Assembly: GCA_021792135.1 (NCBI GenBank)
Contig: JAJYVF010000035.1
Span: 1 to 49,270, forward strand
DNA from: Acidobacteriota bacterium
GTDB lineage: Bacteria; Acidobacteriota; Terriglobia; Terriglobales; Acidobacteriaceae
Reading direction: 5' to 3'
DNA: 49,270 bases
A program made the position numbers and the translations under genes. Of this stretch, positions 44,730 through 49,270 are shown piece after piece; the stretch's first letter is position 1; each line of letters begins with the position of its first letter. The notes under the pieces are model-generated. The model was not told the DNA's origin. It ran no database searches and saw nothing but the letters and a program-made list of their open reading frames with translations.

Positions 44730-45894
44730 GGACGAGTTCCTCGCGTTTGCGGAGTGAGGGCCGTTTCGAGTTTGCTGTCCGCTCGGCACGGATGCGGGCC
44801 AGCAGAGAAAGGTTCTGCTGGAAGAAGCCCATGGTCTGCTTCGACGGCGTGGCGGTGAGGCCGATGAGGGATGCGTCGAAGTATTCGAGCACCTGGCGCC
44901 AGAGGTTATAGATGGAGCGGTGGCACTCGTCGGTGACGATGATGTCGAAGGTCTCGATGGGCAGGGCGGGGTTGTAGACGATGGGATCGGGCGGCCGGCG
45001 GAGCATTTCGAGGGAGGCGCCGGACTGCTCTTCGAGGTCGGGCTCCAGCTCCTCGCCACGGAGCATGGAGTAGACGCGCTGGATCGTGGCGATGCAGACC
45101 TTGGCGACGGGGTCGATGCGGTTCGACTGGGCGTGCTGGACGTTGTACAGCTCCGTGAAGAGCCGGCCGTCGTCGGGCGTGCGGAAGGCCTGGAACTCCT
45201 TCAGCGCCTGGCGGCCGAGGTTGGCGCGGTCCACCAGGAAGAGCACCCGCTGCGCGCCGGAGAACTTGATCAGGCGATAGAAAAAGTTGCAGACGGTGTA
45301 GCTCTTGCCGGCGCCGGTGGCCATCTGGATGAGGGCGCGGCGACGTCCCTGGCGGAGGGAGCCTTCGAGATTGTGGATGGCCGTAATCTGAGCGGGGCGC
45401 AGGCCGTCCTCCAAGAGGGGTGGCATCGACTGGAGGCGCGCTTTGAAGGCGGAACCGGGGCTGGTCAGCTCGTCCTGTAGCCAACGGGAAAGTTGGGCCG
45501 GGGAGTGGAAGGCGAAGACGGGGCGGCTGGCGGCATCCGGTTCGAGCAGGTTCGTGAACCGGGTCTCCGCGCCAGTCGATTTGTAGCAGAAGGGCAGGGG
45601 TCGGATCGGGGCGGGGAGGGCTTCGGGGATGCCCCCGCTGTATTTCCGGGTCTGCTTTTCGAACCCGATGAGGGTGGAACCCTCCTTCTTGGCCTCGATG
45701 GCCCCGGCCGCCTGGCCCTCCACGAACAGCAGGTAGTCTGCCTCGCCGTAGCCATGCCCGAGGGAAAACTCGCGGACCGCGATGCCCGGCCCAGCATCGA
45801 TGTTCGCGTCCTCCCGGTTCTGAACAATCCAGCCCGCCTGCTCCAGGAGGGAATCGATCGTCTGACGTGCTTTCTCTTCCGGGGTCGGCGACAT
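44722..45894 (-). pseudogene. hsdR: truncated HsdR helicase subunit fused to a foreign C-terminal tail
   Basis: From the ATG at 45894 (MSPTPEEKARQTIDSLLEQA) the protein matches EcoEI-like HsdR: nuclease domain with GHGYGEADYLLFVEGQAAGA and IEAKKEG (ExK). Helicase motif I is MATGAGKSYT, motif II TDECHRS and motif III IGLTATPSKQTMGFFQQNLS. Normal HsdR continues for several hundred residues; here the next 27 codons (LLARIRAERTANSKRPSLRK, then REELVHA) resemble the C-terminus of an HsdS specificity subunit. The frame then overlaps the TPR start. A deletion has joined hsdR to the end of hsdS, removing the second helicase domain and all target recognition. Confidence 0.8.
44799..44821. repeat. perfect 8-bp inverted repeat at the hsdR/hsdS junction
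   Basis: CCAGCAGA (44799-44806) and TCTGCTGG (44814-44821) flank seven bases exactly where HsdR similarity ends (FFQQNLS) and the HsdS-like tail begins. Such a hairpin or the short repeats it creates could have promoted the deletion. Confidence 0.6.
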
Positions 45895-46051
45895 GGGAAG
45901 AGCCAGTTTACGGCGAAACGATACCGGGTGAACCTCCATTTTGCCGTACAGGTGCAGCCCACATAACGCACCTTTGATCAGCCCGATATAGGGGCGCCGC
46001 ACAGAAGGTCCTGCCTTTGGCACCTGCCCCTCCGGGGCCTGCCCTGGCGAC

Positions 46052-46345
46052 ATGGAATATGAACGCAACTCTCACCTGCCTTATGCGCAGCTCCCGATCG
46101 AGGTTCGCGCATTGCTCTTCCTCCTGAACATGACCGCCTTCGCAACCCGGCGCCGCCGCCCCCGCTCGCCGCAGCAGATTCACGCGATCCTCGCGGCCGT
46201 CTGGGATTCCGAGAAACTTGCACTGGCCGATTTGGACGATTCTGACCGTATGAACACCGTCTACAAGAAGCTCCGGACAGTGGCCGACAGCTATGAGCAG
46301 CTTTCCTCCGCAGCCCGGAGAAATCGGCCCAGGTTTGTGCAGTAG
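46052..46345 (+). CDS. small hypothetical protein
   Basis: This 97-aa ORF is divergent from the hsdR remnant (157 bp between starts). It is predicted helical, with MEYERNSHLPYAQLPIEVRA, then SPQQIHAILAAVWDSEKLAL and TVYKKLRTVADSYEQLSSAA. Its lack of hydrophobic segments and Arg-rich middle (TRRRRPRSP) would suit a small nucleic-acid-associated or regulatory protein. No family is recognised; coding status is moderately supported by the balanced composition. Confidence 0.5.
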   Translation: MEYERNSHLPYAQLPIEVRALLFLLNMTAFATRRRRPRSPQQIHAILAAVWDSEKLALADLDDSDRMNTVYKKLRTVADSYEQLSSAARRNRPRFVQ

Positions 46346-46417
46346 CGATGGGGATTTGCTGGATGGGCCAGCCGATTTTGACCGATGGCTGGCCCTTTCC
46401 ATTCTTATACTGAGGTG

Positions 46418-46996
46418 ATGCCGGAGACCCGTGACAAGCGGCGCCGCAACGATCTCGACCTGTTCGTGCTGGCGTTGGTGAACGAAGGCATCTCGACTCC
46501 CTACGCCCTCCGGAAGGCTGCGTCTCTTTCCCCCGGAGCGGCCATTCCGGCGCTGAAGCGGCTGCTCCGGGCCGGATACCTCCTGCACGACAAACCGGGA
46601 CCGCGGGGCAGGACGGAGCACAGCATGACCAGTGATGGCCAGCGGCACCTGAAGACCGCATGGAGGTCGCTCATCGAGGACGGCCCGAGCGGGGATCCCG
46701 ATGCCGATCTGCGGGTCGCGCTGCTGGCAATCTGGGTGGGCAGCGATCGTCGGCTCAGGGCGGACTTCCTGCGCCAATCCGCCGCCCGGATCCGTAATTC
46801 CGGCGGGCGAGGGGACGGTCAGCAAAGCGCCCCCGACTTGCCACCCATCGCTCTCTGGTACCGGAAGCTGCGCTCTGCCTCAGCCCACGCCCTGGTCCGG
46901 AGTCAGGCCGATGCGCTGCTGGCGATGGCAACTGCGCTTCCGAAGAAAGCTTCCGGGCGCGGCAGAATGAGATCCGGCCCTTCGGGCAAATCGTAG
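46418..46996 (+). CDS. winged-helix (PadR-like) regulator
   Basis: I prefer the ATG at 46418 (MPETRDKRRRNDLDLFVLAL); the in-frame ATG at 46385 is possible and neither has an ideal ribosome binding site. This gives 192 aa. A PadR-like winged helix occupies about 10-80: LFVLALVNEGISTPYALRKA, GAAIPALKRLLRAGYLL, and the wing GPRGRTEHSMTSDGQRHL. The C-terminal part is helical and rich in Ala and Arg. It follows the small ORF by 72 bp on the same strand, so the two may form an operon regulating island genes. Confidence 0.65.
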   Translation: MPETRDKRRRNDLDLFVLALVNEGISTPYALRKAASLSPGAAIPALKRLLRAGYLLHDKPGPRGRTEHSMTSDGQRHLKTAWRSLIEDGPSGDPDADLRVALLAIWVGSDRRLRADFLRQSAARIRNSGGRGDGQQSAPDLPPIALWYRKLRSASAHALVRSQADALLAMATALPKKASGRGRMRSGPSGKS

Positions 46997-47254
46997 GGCT
47001 GTCGCCGTAGTGTTCCAAAAGGCCGCAGCGGGGTAGTGATCCTGGTCCGGAGCGCCTTCTCTGATTCCTTGCTTTGGCCAGATCCCGGGCCGGTGCTAGT
47101 CACCGCGTGCTTACCGATGTCTGCTTACAGGGAAATACGGTTGCGAAACGCGCTGCGCTGAGCCACGTCTCCGGACTGTTCACGCTGCCGGCGGAGGCTG
47201 CAACGGCACCGCAAGGACCGTAGCTGAGGTACAGGACAGGCACGAGAACACGTA

Positions 47255-47281
47255 GGCTCCCGGACATATCGGGAGCCTTTT
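47255..47281 (+). terminator. intrinsic terminator
   Basis: GGCTCCCG (47255-47262) and CGGGAGCC (47270-47277) form a perfect 8-bp stem with loop GACATAT, followed by TTTTC. It lies about 260 bp after the winged-helix gene with nothing recognisable between, so it may end that transcript or that of an unseen small RNA. Confidence 0.75.
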
Positions 47282-47340
47282 CATTTGCCGACGAGACCGC
47301 TTGCCAGGGGCAGGGAAGCGGTGTACCGCCCTTATTGTCC

Positions 47341-47360
47341 CTTTTTGTACCTTTTTGTAC
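47341..47360. repeat. tandem CTTTTTGTAC repeats beside the second att copy
   Basis: Two perfect adjacent copies of CTTTTTGTAC lie 42 bp from the tRNA-derived repeat, with a further CCTTGATTCC beside them. Short direct repeats next to an attachment core are typical of integrase arm-type sites. Function is inferred from position only. Confidence 0.45.
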
Positions 47361-47401
47361 CTTGATTCCGGTCGCCCGATTGAGGCTAAATCACTGAGGA
47401 A

Positions 47402-47448
47402 TATGGTAGGCACGAGGAGACTCGAACTCCTGACCTCTACCGTGTCAA
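47402..47448 (-). other. 3' half of tRNA-Val(GAC), second att site
   Basis: This copy has 46 of 47 bases identical to 40889-40935, again from the anticodon loop to the encoded CCA (here ACCA after the acceptor strand). It is again without the 5' half of the tRNA: to the right of 47448 no D arm follows. It is therefore a junction between two successive insertions rather than the intact tRNA. The next 233 bp (47449-47681) show no gene. Confidence 0.88.
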
Positions 47449-47681
47449 TTATGGACCTGCCCGTAACTCATTGATTCTGGAAGCATCGGCGGCATCGAAA
47501 AGCATCCAAAATCACCCAAAATTCCATTTCAGTACCGTCAATCGTACCGTGAAAATCTGCCCGAACGAGAGCCGGGCGGTGCATGGGGGTGCAGAAAAGC
47601 GCATCGCTCCCCGGAACACATGGCGACAAAAATGGCTAGCGAAAGACTGCCGTCAGACGCGGCGGATTGTGTAAGTCCGCA
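47449..47681. other. 233 bp right of the second att copy
   Basis: No gene is recognised. A short frame begins at an ATG near 47621 (MATKMASERLPSDAADC) and stops after about 21 codons; it could be a decayed start of an integrase or nothing. The sequence is more AT-rich than the chromosome to the left, with several GTACCGT-like short repeats around 47550-47575. Confidence 0.4.
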
Positions 47682-49169
47682 CTAAGGCTCTTTTCTACGT
47701 TTGCTTGCAGAAGGCTTTCGCACCGCGTCAATCACGACAACATCAATACGCAATGCCTCTCTTTTGATCTCCGCTGCAAGGGCCTGTATATGCCTCTCAT
47801 CTTCGGTTACGCGAAGAATCAAAAGGACGAGTCGGTTTCTCTCATCTGGCCGCCCATGAGCTTTAATGCCCTCGGCCTTCGCATAGGCTGGCAACTGTAG
47901 GTAGTAGCCGTCTTTCAGGCGCTCATGAGTTGACAGCTTAGTCTCAATGAGCAGTTTCTGGCTGTTACCAATACTGAACTTGAAATCCACGGCTCCGGGG
48001 CCGGAATTACCTTCCGGCGTTACATCCACGTCATAGAGCTTTGCGAATATCCTGGCAATCGAGAACACAATTCGCTGTGAAATCAGCTCCCGGCGGGGCT
48101 TCCCGCTCTCATCAAACAAAACGTCGGAAAGTCGGTTGTCCTCAATGCTCTGCTTTAGGTGTTCTATCGTTTGATTCGCGCACGCCTTAACCTTGCCCCA
48201 GGAGTCCGTTCCAGCGTAGGCACGAATCGGATTTCCAACTATCTCTGCGGCTATCGGATCAAAATCCGCCCTTTTGGGATTGCGATCAAAATCATAAGGA
48301 ACGGCTTCGATGCGTTTGTACCGTTCAACAAGCTCTCTGTATGTGGCCGGACGGGATGACATGAAGGCAAGAACCTCGGATTTGGCCGGTGTTTGCGTTC
48401 CCCGTTCACGTGCTTGGTCAAACATCTTATTGGCTGTCCGCCGGGTTTCTTCATTGAGGTCGGCAGCCATATCGAGTGCTTCTCCTATGTCGGCAGCAAT
48501 GGGAAGAGGTTTTAGAAGGCGTCGAGGCACCAAAATGAGCGGCTTGTCCCTCTTAGCTTTGCCCACCTTCCTGATGCGGGGGCAGAGATACTCATTTACG
48601 TTATATTCAACCGGCATCGTTTCAAGTATGCCTAGCTGCCGCGTTACGCGATTCGTATACGCAAGGAAACGGGGCTTCAGGACCGAGACAATCATGTCGC
48701 TGATGCGATCACATCCCAGACCCTCAGTGAACACGCCGATTAGTTCGAGCACTTCGGGTTGATATTCTGCGTGCGGCAAAATGTGTGCAGCCTGAGTAAT
48801 AATCCGCTTCGCCAGGGTCTTACCGATTGCGTTGCCGTCAGTCCCGCGCTCAGAACAGCCCAACCCTGTATTGGACGTTTCCTTAAATCGCATCATCTTC
48901 TGCGCGGCAGCCCAAAACGGGTCCTTCTCGCTCTGCGACTTGGATTGCTTTATGAGGGCAATCACTCGCGCGAAATAGTCCAAAAGGTCCTGATGTGCTC
49001 CTGCAAACTCATCTTCCCCCTTTACCAGCAACTTCGGGTCTACAAACATGCGGTTATCAACGCCGACCTGGCCGTTGTATACCCCGAGCTTTCGCATCAG
49101 AATCGCGCTTACGTTGAATTGCTGATTGAAGTACACCTTCCCTCTGATCTGACCCCGTTCTTCGTCCAA
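47682..49169 (-). CDS. large protein with C-terminal RecB-like PD-(D/E)XK nuclease domain
   Basis: The frame opens with a TTG at 49169; a GTG some 14 codons downstream (before YFNQQFNVSAILMRKLG) is an alternative start, so length is 480-495 aa. The N-terminal 350 residues match nothing I can name: VGVDNRMFVDPKLLVKGEDE, KMMRFKETSNTGLGCSERGT, LIGVFTEGLGCDRISDMIVS, YNVNEYLCPRIRKVGKAKRD. The C-terminal domain shows GAVDFKFSIG (D395), LLIETKLST (E409-x-K411) and QLPAY (Q425-xxx-Y429), the complete PD-(D/E)XK plus QxxxY set of RecB/Cas4-type nucleases (numbered from the TTG). An anti-phage or mobile-element nuclease is the natural hypothesis. Base composition is lower in GC than the core genes. Confidence 0.75.
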   Translation of the reverse strand: MDEERGQIRGKVYFNQQFNVSAILMRKLGVYNGQVGVDNRMFVDPKLLVKGEDEFAGAHQDLLDYFARVIALIKQSKSQSEKDPFWAAAQKMMRFKETSNTGLGCSERGTDGNAIGKTLAKRIITQAAHILPHAEYQPEVLELIGVFTEGLGCDRISDMIVSVLKPRFLAYTNRVTRQLGILETMPVEYNVNEYLCPRIRKVGKAKRDKPLILVPRRLLKPLPIAADIGEALDMAADLNEETRRTANKMFDQARERGTQTPAKSEVLAFMSSRPATYRELVERYKRIEAVPYDFDRNPKRADFDPIAAEIVGNPIRAYAGTDSWGKVKACANQTIEHLKQSIEDNRLSDVLFDESGKPRRELISQRIVFSIARIFAKLYDVDVTPEGNSGPGAVDFKFSIGNSQKLLIETKLSTHERLKDGYYLQLPAYAKAEGIKAHGRPDERNRLVLLILRVTEDERHIQALAAEIKREALRIDVVVIDAVRKPSASKRRKEP

Positions 49170-49214
49170 TTGACTATACGAGATTCATAGTCGCCGTCGG
49201 GGCGGCGGGAAAGT

Positions 49215-49254
49215 GGGAAACGCCAACGGCGTTTTCCAAGCGGGCGCAGCCCGC
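49215..49254. repeat. two adjacent hairpins at the right window edge
   Basis: GGGAAACGCC (49215-49224) pairs with GGCGTTTTCC (49228-49237) with one G-T pair, and GCGGGC (49240-49245) pairs perfectly with GCCCGC (49249-49254). They lie upstream of the nuclease gene and resemble the palindromic ends or short repeats seen near mobile elements. The window stops before this can be resolved. Confidence 0.45.
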
Positions 49255-49270
49255 GTCTTTTCCACCACCC

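Larger units (their letters stand above)
40936..47401. mobile_element. genomic island between duplicated tRNA-Val 3' ends
   Basis: The 6.5 kb between the two 47-bp tRNA-derived repeats holds only accessory genes: GGCT-HEPN fusion, TIKI-like protein, two truncated restriction-modification genes with an intact TPR gene between them, a winged-helix regulator and small ORFs. No integrase or transposase remains, so the unit is either decayed or mobilised by an integrase in the adjacent segment. Gene density and orientation change at the first repeat. Confidence 0.75.

Noticed and set aside
47180-47413. 77-residue minus-strand ORF
   Set aside because: It runs through the intrinsic terminator and the att core and has no family resemblance.
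40936-49270. CRISPR array or cas genes in the accessory region
   Set aside because: No regularly spaced direct repeats and no Cas motifs were seen; the QxxxY nuclease has no Cas4 iron-sulfur cysteines in its visible domain.

Overview
The window looks like a piece of a GC-rich, Gram-negative, soil-type bacterial chromosome. The gene mix (many Tat-secreted or lipoprotein carbohydrate-related proteins, HpnI-like hopanoid glycosyltransferase, M61 peptidase with PDZ, PadR regulators, ASH-domain lipoprotein, GH116 beta-glucosidase family protein, NtrC/NtrY-controlled efflux genes) fits Acidobacteriota (Terriglobia/Acidobacteriaceae) best. That assignment is inference from gene families, not from a marker gene; no rRNA and no complete tRNA gene is present.

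Layout. 1-348: 3' end of a decayed group II intron (rearranged reverse transcriptase/maturase plus domains V and VI). 349-714: no gene I can name. 715-3550: divergent pair of secreted proteins (DUF4185-like and pectate-lyase-like beta-helix). 3669-15725: mostly housekeeping genes: rarA, an autoregulated padR, a TrmH-type RNA methyltransferase, tsaC with a YdcF-like membrane protein, yggX, hom-hpnI, asmA, an outer membrane barrel, and an SGNH hydrolase lacking its usual oxyanion Asn. 15888-23847: a six-gene leftward operon: HlyD-type adaptor, two ABC ATPases, TolC-type channel, NtrC-type regulator, NtrY-type kinase. It has no ABC permease. 24565-26508: a repeat-rich ASH/Fn3 lipoprotein with its own terminator. 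26550-32696: tmk, an HXXEE-like membrane protein, M61 peptidase, and a leftward pair of radical SAM/SPASM protein and protoporphyrinogen oxidase preceded by a perfect CRP/FNR-type palindrome. 32872-40471: leftward genes for a soluble formate dehydrogenase with its DUF1641 partner, then a GH116 protein translationally coupled to a COG0523 GTPase.

40889-49270: accessory DNA. Two 47-bp near-identical copies of the 3' half of a tRNA-Val(GAC) gene (minus strand, anticodon loop to CCA) lie at 40889-40935 and 47402-47448. Neither has its 5' half, so I read them as att sites of tandem integrations, with the intact tRNA predicted beyond the right edge. The 6.5-kb island between them carries a divergent pair (a GGCT-fold + HEPN fusion facing a TIKI/TraB-like protein) and a wrecked type I restriction-modification operon in which hsdR and hsdM are truncated but the embedded TPR gene is intact. 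It also has a winged-helix regulator and a small ORF. Right of the second att copy begins another, visibly AT-richer segment coding for a large protein with a C-terminal RecB-like PD-(D/E)XK nuclease domain. No integrase is in the window.

The most promising undescribed biology is the HEPN fusion/TIKI-like pair and the PD-(D/E)XK protein in this tRNA-Val hot spot. The permease-less two-ATPase efflux operon with its own enhancer-binding regulator is next.
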